A stretch of DNA of 64,000 bases, from the NCBI RefSeq assembly GCF_000237085.1, contig NC_016627.1, positions 2,852,118 through 2,916,117 of the forward strand, given 5' to 3'. The notes beneath the pieces are model-generated. The model was not told where the DNA came from, made no database searches, and saw only the letters and a program-made list of their open reading frames with translations. The stretch comes from Acetivibrio clariflavus DSM 19732. GTDB taxonomy: Bacteria > Bacillota > Clostridia > Acetivibrionales > Acetivibrionaceae. Below are positions 17,924 to 29,900 of the stretch, one piece after another. Every line of letters begins with the position of its first letter. The stretch's first letter is position 1. The position numbers and the translations under genes were made by a program.

Positions 17924-18871
17924 TTATACTACTGCCTTAATCTCTTTGTTAATCCCAAAATAATATTCTGACGGCGTTTTATAGCCTAGTGACTGATGTG
18001 GTCTCTTGTTGTTATAATATTCAATATATTCCCTCGTTTTTTGCCGAAGTTGCTGACCCGTTTCACAATCTTCATGATAAAGCATCTCCCACTTGTAAGT
18101 TCGAAAAAAACGCTCTATCCTTTGATTATCCAAGGCTCGTCCTTTCCCATCCATTGAAATTTTTATATTATTACTCTTTAGTAATTTTATGTAATCCTCA
18201 CTGGCAAACTGTTTACCTTGATCGCTGTTCATAATTTCAGGTTTACCATATCGTTTGATTGCCTTTTTTATCGCTTCTAATACAAATGTCCTATCTAAAG
18301 TATTTGATAACTCAAATCCAACAATATACCGGGAATACCAGTCTATTATAGCTACCATATACATAAATCCACGTTTAAGACGGCAATATGTTATGTCTAT
18401 AGACCATACCTGGTTGGGATGATCTATATTTAAGTCTCTTAGCAAATACGGGTACAAATATTTGTTATGCAGACGTCTGCTAAGATTAGGCCCGGGACAG
18501 AAACCGTGAATCCCCATTTCCCTCATATATCGCCGTGTACGCTTCCTATTGATTTGTATGTGGTAATCCCGGTGTAGGATATTTGTCATCCTGCGATAGC
18601 CATATTCCGGATGAACCGTGTATACCTCATCAATAATACGTTTTATTAGATATTCCTCATCTGTTACCGGTACTGGCTTGTAGTAAAGGCTTGTACGATT
18701 AATACCTAACAGTTCAGCTTGCCTTTTTATGCTTAATTTCTTTTCTTCTCTCTCAATCATCTTCATGCGGTCTTCCCGGGACTTAGAGTCGGCCAGATTT
18801 TTTTTTAAGCCAGGCAACTTCATATGAAAGTTGGCCAATTTGCTTAAGCAGTTCGTCCTTCTCCTTCTCAT
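17924..18871 (-). CDS. IS3-family OrfB transposase (rve integrase core)
   Basis: The catalytic half of the IS3 transposase. Codons before about residue 20 lie in the orfA overlap; the functional part starts after the frameshift. It contains the HTH_21-like segment YGYRRMTNILHRDY (about 95-108) and the DDE core: VWSIDITYCRLKRGFMYM (first Asp), EIMNSDQGKQF (second Asp) and IERFFRTYKWEMLY (Glu), ending with the family's NNKRPHQSLGYKTPSEY. It is made as an OrfAB fusion through -1 frameshifting. The length is normal. Confidence 0.93.
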   Translation of the reverse strand: MRRRRTNCLSKLANFHMKLPGLKKNLADSKSREDRMKMIEREEKKLSIKRQAELLGINRTSLYYKPVPVTDEEYLIKRIIDEVYTVHPEYGYRRMTNILHRDYHIQINRKRTRRYMREMGIHGFCPGPNLSRRLHNKYLYPYLLRDLNIDHPNQVWSIDITYCRLKRGFMYMVAIIDWYSRYIVGFELSNTLDRTFVLEAIKKAIKRYGKPEIMNSDQGKQFASEDYIKLLKSNNIKISMDGKGRALDNQRIERFFRTYKWEMLYHEDCETGQQLRQKTREYIEYYNNKRPHQSLGYKTPSEYYFGINKEIKAVV

Positions 18872-19076
18872 ACGACTGTTTGACCTTCTCTACTTCATCA
18901 GTTTCCTTACTGAAAACTCTGCCTGCATTGCTTATAAATTCTGCCTTCCAGCGACTTAGCTGATTAGGATGAATTTCATATTCGGCAGCTATCTCATTCA
19001 GCGTCTTTTCTTCCCTTAAGACCTCAATCACTATTTTTGCTTTTTCTTCTGGTGTAAACTTTCTTCTCGTTTTCAT
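18783..19076 (-). CDS. IS3-family OrfA (helix-turn-helix protein)
   Basis: A 97-residue DNA-binding protein with the HTH_Tnp_1 pattern RRKFTPEEKAKIVIEVLREEKTLNEIAAEYEIHPNQLSRWKAEF, split here only by my reading (residues 4-47), followed by a leucine-rich coiled coil (about 60-92) that mediates pairing with OrfAB. The stop lies 9 bp past the A9 slip site at 18798-18806. Confidence 0.92.
   Translation of the reverse strand: MKTRRKFTPEEKAKIVIEVLREEKTLNEIAAEYEIHPNQLSRWKAEFISNAGRVFSKETDEVEKVKQSYEKEKDELLKQIGQLSYEVAWLKKKSGRL
18798..18806 (-). promoter_or_regulatory. Programmed -1 frameshift site (A9 run) between orfA and orfB
   Basis: On the coding strand nine consecutive A follow CTT. Slipping one base back changes the orfA frame (LKKKSGRL, stop) to the orfB frame (LKKNLADS), which stays open to 17924. 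This is the usual way IS3 elements make the active OrfAB transposase. Confidence 0.8.
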
Positions 19077-19275
19077 ATTTCTATTCTAACTTATTTTGAC
19101 CGTTTTGTCTGTCTTAATTTATGGTATCATTATAAAACCTTACACGCTGATTTATTATTAGCTGGTATTACACAACTGATTACTGTTATCCTAGCTGATA
19201 AGATCCATCGCCACGAATATATACGGAGTATAAAACCACTAATTGTATAAACCACAATATTAACTTTCTTCTATA

Positions 19276-19306
19276 CATGCAGGATTTATTTCCTGTACCC
19301 TTTTTT
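19276..19306 (+). terminator. Probable terminator of the interrupted DDE transposase gene
   Basis: A short stem (CAGGA at 19280-19284, TCCTG at 19291-19295) lies about 30 bp after the stop codon and is followed, after a few bases, by six T. Confidence 0.5.
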
Positions 19307-20231
19307 ACCTTAGTTTCTATAGTTCAACTTATTTAATTATCAAAACTTACTCTTGAATTTGTTAACGGTAATTTATGACTTTTATCACCTCGGTTTTTAT
19401 TTCGTTTCGCAATTATCTAAATTCTATCAAGTATGGGAGGGGGTTACACTACGGTATTTGTTCCACCGCTTACTATTCATAGGAATTTACACTGTAGCAA
19501 ATTTCAAAAAAACCGGGTTTACTCCCAGTTTATATATATTTCCAATATTTTAATATCATTTATTCTTCTTTTGTCTATAATATATCAAACCCAAGACAAG
19601 TATTATAAATAGCCAAAACATTATGTATGGATTCATTTTAATTACACCTCATTACTCTGTATTTAAATTTTTAAGTAAACCTTAAATATTATTGCATTTG
19701 CTTATAAAAGCTAGTTGACTCCAAATCCCATCAACTCTATAACATCATTGCACTTATTACAACTATAACACTACAAGACATTTCATTATATGAGTTAATT
19801 CTTTGAATCATGGGTATCTACATATACTCCAGTAAAAAACCCAAACTCTAACTGAGGCAATGCCATTAATTCTGTCTTTCCATGAAATGGATGTCAATCA
19901 AGTTCCTTCACGTGCATTAAGTGATTAAAATATGGATCCATTCCGACTCATATTGACAAAGATCAAATTTTATAATGCAAATATGAGCCATAAGCATATG
20001 TGTTTATCAAAAAATTTCCTAACTATAACTTCTATTTTCTAAATTCTATAGGCTTTTTTTATGGATATAAAACAATAATTCTTAATTATTCTTGGAGAAT
20101 TTTAGTTTTCAATTTTATCTAAAAGTCGTATCAACACATGACTTATATTGTACTAATTGATCCATATAAAAATTTTGAAGTCGACACCACGAATTTAGTT
20201 TTTCGCCTGTTCAAAGTTAATATTAATTTTT
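19307..20231. other. Long intergenic region between IS remnants and the immunity gene
   Basis: About 0.9 kb with no gene of normal size. It should contain the right end of the DDE element, which I could not delimit. A 26-codon frame at 19556-19636 (listed separately) is the only coding candidate. The right part, up to the immunity gene stop, has no recognised structure. Confidence 0.4.
19556..19636 (-). CDS. Putative 26-residue single-span membrane peptide
   Basis: ATG at 19636, stop at 19556. The product has a short polar start (MNPY), a hydrophobic segment of about 15 residues (IMFWLFIILVLGLIYY) and a basic tail (RQKKNK). A GAGGTG ribosome site stands 8 nt upstream. This shape is shared by type I toxins and by small regulatory membrane peptides, but no sequence relative is recognised. 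It could be chance, because AT-rich DNA often encodes hydrophobic runs; the good ribosome site and the basic tail are the reasons to list it. Confidence 0.35.
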   Translation of the reverse strand: MNPYIMFWLFIILVLGLIYYRQKKNK

Positions 20232-20942
20232 TCAATCCCAAATCCACTTATGTATAGATTCTCCATCATATGCTATAAATTTTAATATAGCTGCAAGACG
20301 GTAATCTACCGTAACATCATTATAAAGACCACCTCCTTCTATTCCTTCGCCACCACTATAGAAAGAGTCATTTTTACGTTTAAGAAATAAGTCTTCTGCA
20401 TGCTTAACTAGATCATTAGTTTTATTAACGTCTTTATTAAATAAAAGTTGACTGTAAATCTTATAAGTTTGAATACATAAGTTTATTCGTTTATTTGGTT
20501 TTAAGTTATTTAAAATATTATCCCATTCATCCTTGTTATGTTTGCCCATAAGACTTTTAGCTAATTCAAAGTTTAGCAATCTGTAAAACTCTTCACCCTC
20601 TAAGCTATACTGAGGAAATTCAAAAGGTTTGTTAATTAAGAATGCTATACTAGAAGCAATTTCAATAAAAAAGTCATCTGAAATATTCTCAGAGCCTAAA
20701 GACATTAAATCTTCTATAGCTGTATTTGCTACATTTATTGCATCTGAAAAATATTGTACCGGACTTCCAGTTTTTATTCTCCAAGATATTAATCCCTGCA
20801 TCACCCTACATTTAAAGCTCTGCCAATAGTTAACTGAAACAAGGTGAAATTCTCCTTTTTGTTTACCAATAATAATACCATTTTGACTGTTTTCAAATCT
20901 TGTTTCCAAAGAATCTATCATTTCTATAGGAGTCATTGCCAT
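20232..20942 (-). CDS. Candidate immunity protein for the PD-(D/E)XK RHS toxin
   Basis: A 236-residue, apparently soluble and mostly helical protein with no signal peptide. It begins 34 nt after the stop of the giant RHS gene on the same strand, the standard place for a cognate immunity gene. Visible features are an N-terminal GIIIGKQKGEFHLVSVNYWQ strand region, helical repeats in the middle, and a C-terminal DYRLAAILKFIAYDGESIHKWIWD segment. I do not recognise the family from sequence. The function is inferred from position only. Confidence 0.6.
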   Translation of the reverse strand: MAMTPIEMIDSLETRFENSQNGIIIGKQKGEFHLVSVNYWQSFKCRVMQGLISWRIKTGSPVQYFSDAINVANTAIEDLMSLGSENISDDFFIEIASSIAFLINKPFEFPQYSLEGEEFYRLLNFELAKSLMGKHNKDEWDNILNNLKPNKRINLCIQTYKIYSQLLFNKDVNKTNDLVKHAEDLFLKRKNDSFYSGGEGIEGGGLYNDVTVDYRLAAILKFIAYDGESIHKWIWD

Positions 20943-20976
20943 ATATTTTTCCCTCTTTCCAATAATATATTTATCA

Positions 20977-23900
20977 TTATTTTTTAATAGCTTTTACTCT
21001 TGGCCAACCTAAAGGTAATTCGAAGAGTCTTTCTGATCTATAAAGACTTGCAAAGCTCTCTAGATTACCTGCATAAGCTTCAAGTAATAGTTGGTTAACT
21101 AAATCATTATGTATACCATCGCCAAAGTCTAAATACTTTTCTAGTCTGTCTATATTATAACGTAAAGAGCCTTGGCGTAGTTTATTGATATCTTTTTTTA
21201 GCAATGATAAGTACCTACCATGTTTAGCCTCAACAACTGCATACTTAGTACCGTTTGAGAATATAAGATCAAGCCCCTGATTGCCTTTGTAATGTAAAGA
21301 AACATCTTGGAGTGAATATCCCAATCTTTTCATCTCTCTTTGAGCATAAACGACTCCTTTAGCTTCTTGAAGAGCAGCTTTATTGATAGTACCATCTGCC
21401 CTAATATAATTCGTTTTTCTAACAGCATTTAATAAGGCATCTCTTTGTCCAGGCTCACCATATTTAGCAAGGCGAGGATTTCTCATAGCACCAAGTGAGC
21501 CAGCAGGTTCAATCCAATTATCTAATTTGCTACTGTCTAATACCTTATCTAGTTTTTTCATTCCTTTTCCAACATCATATAAGTCGTCCATTAAGTTAGT
21601 AGCATCTAACGCTTTATCAAGCCGTTTCATTCCTGCCCCAGCATCATATAATTTGTCTATTAAATTAATTGCCTCAGCCATCTTATCGACTTTTCTTATC
21701 TGAGTTAATTTTGCTGCGGCTGCTTCAGGAGCTCCTATAAATGATGCAACATTAAGAGTGACATCTGTAATAAAAGCTGTTTTTTCTCTTAAGCTCTTAC
21801 TATTGAAGTCATTTATTGCTTGTGTAGCCATTTCACTGGTCGTTTGAGCTACTATATCTCTATTATTTATTGCCCATTGGACATCAGTTTTGAACTGCTG
21901 AACCCCTTCGTTTATAGTTTCGGCAACTATATCTCTATTATTATAAGCCCACTTTACATCATTAGCAAAGTTAATAGTTCCTTGCTTTATGTTAGAAGCT
22001 GTTTCAGAGACATAAGATACTGTTCCACTAGCTAAATATTCGCTATTATTATAAGCCCAATTAACATCATTTACAAAATCACCAACAGATTGGTAAGTAT
22101 TGCCTGAAACATATCTCATTGTTCCATCAGCTATACCAATAACTACTTCTTTTGCATCGCTTGCAAATTTCTTCCATTCTTCTCTACTAAAGACATTGAA
22201 ATGTCCTGTTGGATCATAGTATATCAATGGATTATTGGCACAATATGTATACAGGTTTAGACTCAACGGATCATTAGGATCACCGGTATACGTGTCTTCC
22301 TGCAAGAACCTTGCTACTTTAGGGTCATACATTCTGGCATTGAGATAATACAATCCTGTTTCAGAATCGTATTGATAGCCTGAATATAATATTGAGTTCT
22401 TATCCTTAGCAGCACCAGTTGATTCTGTTATATTACCAAATGCATCATAGTAGTAGGTAGCATCAATATTACAAGTTGCAGCATTAATCAATGCGGTTAC
22501 ATCGGCATGTCCGTTGTACATGTAGTAGTATGACTCACTATCAACAGTTCTCATTAGCAGATTGATGCCGTAAATATTTCTGCCCACTTGGTTTCCGGCA
22601 GCATTGACCTCCAACACTACCTTGTCATATTCATATATATATCTTGTCAAAGAACCATTTACATTCTTGCTTACTCTGTAGCCTTCTGCATTATAGCCAT
22701 ATTTTGCACCATCTGCATTTATAAGCTGGTTAAATTCATCGTAAGCATATGTAGTTTTCTCTCCGTCTGTAACTGAGCTTGTCAGATTACCGTTTGCATC
22801 ATACTCATAATTTGTTGTTGAAATTGCTACTCCGTTTTTCTTTGTAATTACAGACTTTAATTGATTTAATTCAAGGTTATAATTATAAACTTCTTCTATT
22901 ATTATACCATTTTCTTTTATTGTTGCCGTACTTCTATTTCCTAACTTATCATAGGTATACTCAGTAACTTTTCCGCTATATTTCTCATCCACTGTCTTCA
23001 AGCGGTTGAGATTGTCATAGGTATAAGTCGTTATTCCTTTTTTATCTTCTTTTGAAAGCATATTGCCATTTGCATCATAGGTATATACATAGCTTTCAAA
23101 GGCTACACCTTTATTGTCGGTATTTACAAGGGATTCAAGTCTTCCGTCCGGATAATATATATAGTCTTCCCTTGCACCACCGGCATAAATTACACTCTTT
23201 GCTGCTCCGTTTTTGTAATAGTCGTATTCTGCTATATTTTCTGCGTTGATATCACCGTTTTTCACAAAGGCTAGCCTTCCGGCTTTATCATATACTTTTG
23301 TGGTTATATTGTTCTTCTGGTCAATGGAAGTCTCTGCTGTTAGTCCATCGCTTGTTACAATGTCATATATGTACAGTATCTTTCCTTCTACATTTGAAAC
23401 ACCTTTTGTCTTTACTCTGCCCAGTTCATCATAAGTTCTTTCTACTACTTCAGTGGTTGTGGAAGATGTCAATATTGACTTCAATTGATTTCCGACAGCG
23501 TCATATTCATAGTTTTTCTTAGTATAGCTTTGTTCTGTTCCGTTAGCTCCTATCTGTACTGCTTTTTCTTCTACAACTAAGCCTTGTGGGTTGTATTTGT
23601 ATTGAGTTTTAATGTTTTTCCTGTCAATTACCTCTTTTACATTTCCATCGGCATAGTAGTAATAACTTACAATATTATTTGATGTTCCGGGATATTCTTT
23701 TTCCATTACCAGGTTTCTCGCATTGTAATTGAATTTATTTGTTTCGATTCCATTAATTTCCTGGCTCTTCATATTTCCGTTTTTGTCATAGATATATCTT
23801 GTGGTATCGGTTAGTTTGTATACCCCTTCCTTTACTTTTGCATAGGAACTTACACCGGTTAAATTGTCTTGCTCATCATAGTTGTATACCGTAATATTTT

Positions 23901-26900
23901 CTCTTCCATCTATAACATAGGCAACATTGCCTCTTGCATCATAGTACTGCTGTTTTACTATATATTCTCCCGATTCATTTCTTTGTTTTGTCACAATTAA
24001 TTTTCCGTCTTTATTGTATTCAAATATCTTTTTATGGTCTTCTCCGTCATAGGACTCAATTTGAGCACTGTTTCTGTTGTAGTTTATTTTTTCAATTACA
24101 TTTCCCACAGGATCAATTTTGCTCACAAGTCTTCCCATGCCATCGTATTCATAGGAATTCACGCTGTAAGATGACTTTGCAGTGTTGCTGACAGTATCTT
24201 TTTCCGTTACTTTTGTAACTTCATGTAGTACATTGCCGTTTTTATCGTAGTATTTTAATGTTTCATGGGTTGATGTACGGGTTGTACTGTCAACTCCTGT
24301 AGCAGGATCTATTAATTTAACATTATCCACTACACTTCTTGTAAGTCTTCCCAACTCATCATATTCATATTTTGTAACGGTATTATTGGCATCTATCTTG
24401 TACTTAACGTTTCCATACAGATCATACCAATAACGTACCTCTGTTTCATTGGCATCTTCCTCTTCTGTGCCATATACCTTTTCGCTCAATACACGGCCAA
24501 AGAGGTCGTATTTATATTCTTTTACATTTCCGACACTGTCTTTTTGATAGCGTAAGTTACCCATTGAGTCATACTTATACACTACAGTATTAGTAGGTAT
24601 TGATGAATCTCCCGGATAAGTTACACTCCTTTGCAATCCAAGACTGTTATACTCATAGGATGTCTCATTTCCGTTTGCATCTGCTTCTTTCTTAATATTT
24701 CCTGCATAGTCATAATATTCAGTCTTTAGCCTATATTCGGTATAGATCGGGTTGTCCACGTTATCTATAACCATTACATCCAATTTTCTGTTTACATCAT
24801 CATAGAGGTATTTTGTAATGCTGTAATACAAGCCGGACACCTGTACTGGTGTGTTCACATTTTCAATTATCAACGTTTTATTCAATCCATGGGCTGTCGT
24901 TTCACCAACTACTCTTCCCAGACCGTCATAACTGTATTTCCGATTGAAATTCATACCGTTAGCTCCTGTAAATTCAGGATTCTTAACGGTTTCCAATTGG
25001 TTTGCAAGGTTATAGGTATACTCTACACCATAGGCATCATTGATTAAATCTTCAACAGCTACTGATTTCTGTTGATTTACAGCATCCTCATAAGCCTTAT
25101 TATATGCCTCACCATCAACCTTTTTTATTACATTTCCGTTGGCATCATATTTATATGCCTCAATTACAATGTATCTTTCGTTTTCATTAAAATTACCGGT
25201 ACTTCCATTGTAGTTTTTGATTTTACCACGGAATGCCTTTAAAATAAGCCTTCCCTGCTTATCATATATATACTCTATCTTGTTAGTTGTACCTGTTGCC
25301 AGAAGTCCTTGTCCATCTTTGTATCCTACATAATTCTCAGGCGTTACCTCAGCAACTACTCTTCCTGCCAAATCATATTCATAGGCTGTGGTTAAATCCT
25401 GGGTTTTTACTGTTTCTTTATTGGTATTACGGTTAAATTCTTTTGTGGTAATACCTTTTTGAATGGTCTTTTCCAACAAACCACGGCTGTTATATTGGTT
25501 TTGCTCGCTTGAAAGTAATTTCCTTCCGGTTTCGTTATGCGCATAAACACTTGTACCGGTTACCTTACCCTCCCAGTTATAAGTCATGATCTTCTCAATC
25601 GTCGTTTCAAAGCCGGAGCCATTTATATCGCTTATATCTTTGTCATTTACAGTTTGCTTTCCTACACGACCCAGACTATCGTAATAGTATTTTACTGTTT
25701 GTGTATTTGGACTAATTACTGTTCCTGGATTTCCAGCCTTATCAAAATTAGTGTAGGTAGTGACTATTGCGCTGTAGTTCTCATAATCCGGATTATATCC
25801 GTAATTCTCATTTTTTGTACTTTCAGTAAACAAATCGCTGTATGCAGTTATTTTTTCTCTTTCGTTAACATACAAGTCTTTTTCCAAATCTTCATTGCTG
25901 ATGAGCACAGCAGTCTTCTGAGGTTTACCATACATGTTGTAATCCAGATATACATTTATATTTTGCTTGTCTGAATCAAAAATTGCCTTTTCTTCTACCA
26001 GATTTCCGTCCTTGTCATATCTGTACTCTGTAACTTTTTCCATGGTACTCTTAATAGGAGTGTTTGCAGTATCTACACCGTAAGAGCTTATTCTCTTTAC
26101 CTTATTGTTGTCATAATACTCATATTTAGTTTCAATGTACCGAACTTCAGTACTTTCGTCCTTTACTTTTATACTTATTTTGCCGTCGTCTCCCTCTGTT
26201 ATTTCAACAAGATCGGCGTAAGTAGTTTCGGCAACTTTTCTTCCACTTAAATCATATGTAGTTTTTGAATAGGAATATTTTATATTGCCGTTTACTTCAG
26301 TTACAGGTACAAATTTTTCATCATAAACCATTCCGGGGTTTGTACTGTCATATTTGTTATATGTGTAGTAGGTACTATTACCCCTTGGGTCTGTAACTTT
26401 TCTTACTTTTCCATCCTTGTAGTACTCTGTTTTGGTAAACTCTTCAACATCTCCCTCGGTCGGATTTGTAACTTTTACTATCCTTCCGGCATAATCCATC
26501 AGGTATTTTGTATCGGCTGTTTTATATTTTGTTTGATTATTTTCCTTATAGCTTGATAAATATTTGGTTTGTACTTTCTCAGTTCCATAAGTACCATTAT
26601 CCAGATTAACATATTCATTATATGTGTACTTCTCTAAAAGAGTAGAACCAAAATATATTGCTGTAACCCTTCCCAATCCATCATAGTTATAGACATAGGT
26701 ACCACCGGATGGGTTGATTTCTTTTTCAAGATTTCCTTCCCCATCATAGGTATAGCTGTATACATAGCTATTTACCGAGCCATCTACATTTTTAACATAT
26801 TGAGTATGTTTCAAAAGTCTGCCATAAGCATCGTAGTCATATAAATCCGACACCGTGCCGCTGTAACCTGTTCCATTGTCGTATGCAGGATCATACATTA

Positions 26901-29900
26901 GAGAATTTATCTCTTGTTTCTTGCGGCCATCATAATCGTAAAACATTCTGGTGATGCTAGGTTCCTCACCGTCGGCTATCCTTGTAATTTTCGTAATGTT
27001 ATTCATTTTGTCATATTCATAGATGGTCTTATTTCCCAAATCTGTTGTTTCACTTTCAACTCTGAAACAATTGTCATAGGTATATTGCAATGTATTTATG
27101 CCATTTGATGAAGATTTCAGCATTCCGTTGTCATAATACTCATACTCTGTATATGTGCCGTTTGGATTTATTATTTTTTTCACTAAACTCTTTATTTTTG
27201 TGTCTTCATACTCGTAAGTAGTTATAGCAGTTTTATCTTTGTCAAAAATACTTACATCTGTTACATTTTTTATTGGATTTTCAGGGTCAACAGGTAGCAC
27301 CGGCTTGATTATATTCTTAAGTCTTTTTATATCATTGCCTAAAGTTTCATAGTAATAATAGGTCAGGTAATTCATTTCATCAATCACATATTGAAGATCG
27401 CCGTTTTCATAGTATTTATAACGTTTAACAGTATCGTCGGGATTTTTTACTAATATTACGTTTGATTTTTCATCAGTCTCAATAATTGTCTTATTTACTG
27501 CCTTCTTTCCATTTTCTGTTTCTATAATCTCTGCTGTTTCAAATTTCTGCGGCAGATTGTTTTCCCATAACTTTCTGTTTTCTTCTTTTCTGAGCATCTG
27601 GTCGGTAAAATAAGTTGTATCCACATAGTTATTGCCTGATAACAGATAATATTTCGTTTCAGTCACCTTTTCTATCGGGTCAATAACTCTTATAGGCCTG
27701 TCAGGGAAATTTATATTATATATCTCTTTTGTCAAATCCCCTCTTCTGTTGTAGTACTGACGGCTTACTTCAAGACCGTTTGTTGTCATCTCCGATGTAT
27801 CATCTATGCTTAAGTCCGTATATAGATAATAGGATGCCTTATTATTGCTGTCCACCTGTTTGATAATTCTACCCAATCCATCATAGAAATTTGTGTAAAG
27901 AGCTATTTCATTATTGTTGTCATCAACCTTTTTTATAGTTTTAATTTTATTTTTTGAACCTTCGCCTTCGTTATAATATTCATATTTAGTTACTTTGTCA
28001 TTCAGATTTTTTACAGAGGTAAGCTTACCATCAGTGTAACTATAAGTAACGCTTCTTCCTGCTTTGTCACTGATACTTTTCAGCTTTCCGCCTTCATATT
28101 CCAATGTAAGTGTTCTTCCGATTTCATTACCTGTTGCATCGCAATCAAATATCTTTTTAAGCTTGCCGTTTTCATAATAGAATTTAATTCTGTTTCCGTA
28201 TCTGTCTTCCTGATAGGCAAGTTTTCCTGTATCGGCATAATATAAATATACCGTTTGATCTTTTTTCTTAAGTTTGTACATTGATATACCATCTACAGTT
28301 GTCTTAGTTAATTCATCGAAACATCCCACCGGAGCTTTGTAGTTTGCACCGTCAGCTGTAAACACAATTTTTGTACCGGTAGGATAGGTGACTTCAATTC
28401 CAGGGACTTTTTCCAAATAGTATGCGCATACCCAACCTGTTTGATTGTTAGGAGTTATTACCTCATACCAATCGGAATGACCGGGCCAATTAATTACTCT
28501 TCCTGTATGCCTCAAAATTGTTCCGTTGGCAATTCCTCGGATAATTGGCCAGTCAGTGGGGTATGCATCTCCGATATTACTTGGTGCTTTTCTTAAATTC
28601 AAACTGGAGGCTTTTACCCTATAAGTATTGGAGTCCACTTTTTTTATAAAGGTCTCAAAGCTCATGCGCCAGCCATTTCCAATCACCAATTCGTCTTCTG
28701 TGTCTGCATCGCTTGAATTGTAACTTCTCACAACCTCAACATTCATATAAGGCCCTTCAAGACTAATATCCACTGATTGGGTCAAATAATTACCGGTAAG
28801 CACGTTTGCACCATTAGAATCATACTGAGTTCCTCTTCCTTCTGTTCCGTTATAGTCAGCCCCGAAGGTTGTACCTTTTATTTGATTGACCACATATTCA
28901 CCGGCAGCACCTATGCATTTTGTACCATCGTTTCCGGCAGCAATAAATGCTCTTCCGAAAGCAGCAACAGCACCAAAAGATGTTCTTGCATACTGCAACG
29001 GTCTTAATCTGACTATGTTGTCATTTGGATCTTTGTCCGCTTCGATACTTAAGTAAGTGTTGGTTTGCGGGTCATATCGGTCAACGGCATTAGTCACCTT
29101 TGTTGTTGTCCCGTCAAAGGTTGTACCGCAGAACAGATATATTTTTCCGTCTATGCTCAATGCCTGCAAACCTCTGGTCTTTATTGGCAGTGAAGTTTTT
29201 TCCGTGCAAATACCGGTAGTTGTGTCATATTCTTCAACAATGTCAAGAATACCGTTTTCATTGTATCCACCAAATATGTAAATTTTCTTCCCATAAGTAG
29301 CCATACCGAAATCGGCACGGGGTATATTGGTATTGTCGGTAAGGGTTGTCCATGTGTTGTTTTCTATATCGTAGACTTCAATGGTGTTTAAGAAACCGGT
29401 TTCGTTAATTCCACCAACTACATAAATCTTGTTGTCTATTAATACTGCCTTTGCTTCACTTCTAGCTGTCGGCATTGGTGGAATTGAATCTCTGAATATA
29501 AATTCACCTATGGCCGGATTATACCTTTCAACGGTGTTGAAGTAGTTTGTTCCGTCAAATCCGCCAAATATGTAAATATCGTTGTCGGTTGCAGCTATGG
29601 CAAAATTGCTTTTGCCTGTCAGCATCTGTTTATCTGGGTCATCTATGTATTCTGTCCATTTATCCGCTATGTAATCATATTCGCTTACAGTATTTAGGTA
29701 TTCGTTGTCGTCGGTTTTTCCTCCAAAGGCATATATCCGTCCGTTTACTTCTGCCATCCCCAAACCTTCCCTTGGAGGAATCAGGCTTGGTTTTGTGATT
29801 GTGGTTCCCGGGAGTGGATTAGAGTTTGTGTAGATAATTTCTAATTTTCTCCACGGTGTTGAAGTTGTCGGTTTATCCTTACTTAATATCATATATCCAT

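Larger units (their letters stand above)
17685..19134 (-). mobile_element. IS3-family insertion sequence (IS150-like, 1450 bp)
   Basis: Both ends read TATAATGA inward, continuing with an imperfect match through AAGACA. A 3-bp target duplication (AAA at 17682-17684 and 19135-19137) restores the interrupted transposase frame exactly when one copy is removed. Overlapping orfA and orfB with an A9 slip site complete the family picture. All parts appear intact, so it may be active. Confidence 0.9.
16346..19250 (+). pseudogene. DDE transposase (IS1182/IS5-like group), split by an IS3-family element
   Basis: The gene runs 16346-17684 and resumes at 19138-19250. Joined, it encodes 483 residues in one frame (QNEK joins TLHADLLLAG). 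Features seen are GRPRKYSLNAMLWALIIQRI (about 54-73), YDSSGIEAFV with the first candidate aspartate (about 149), FLGDSAFDS (about 288-296) with a second, and the C-terminal helix with VEQSINHFKENLCVAGRR (about 425-442), which supplies the glutamate. Cysteine-rich stretches occur near 370-390. GGAAAGGAG precedes the ATG. I could not find the terminal repeats of the host element, so the family assignment is tentative. It is inactive as it stands. Confidence 0.8.

Noticed and set aside
28080-28292. Short ORFs inside the RHS gene on both strands
   Set aside because: They are shadows of YD-repeat coding sequence without ribosome sites; many recur at each repeat.
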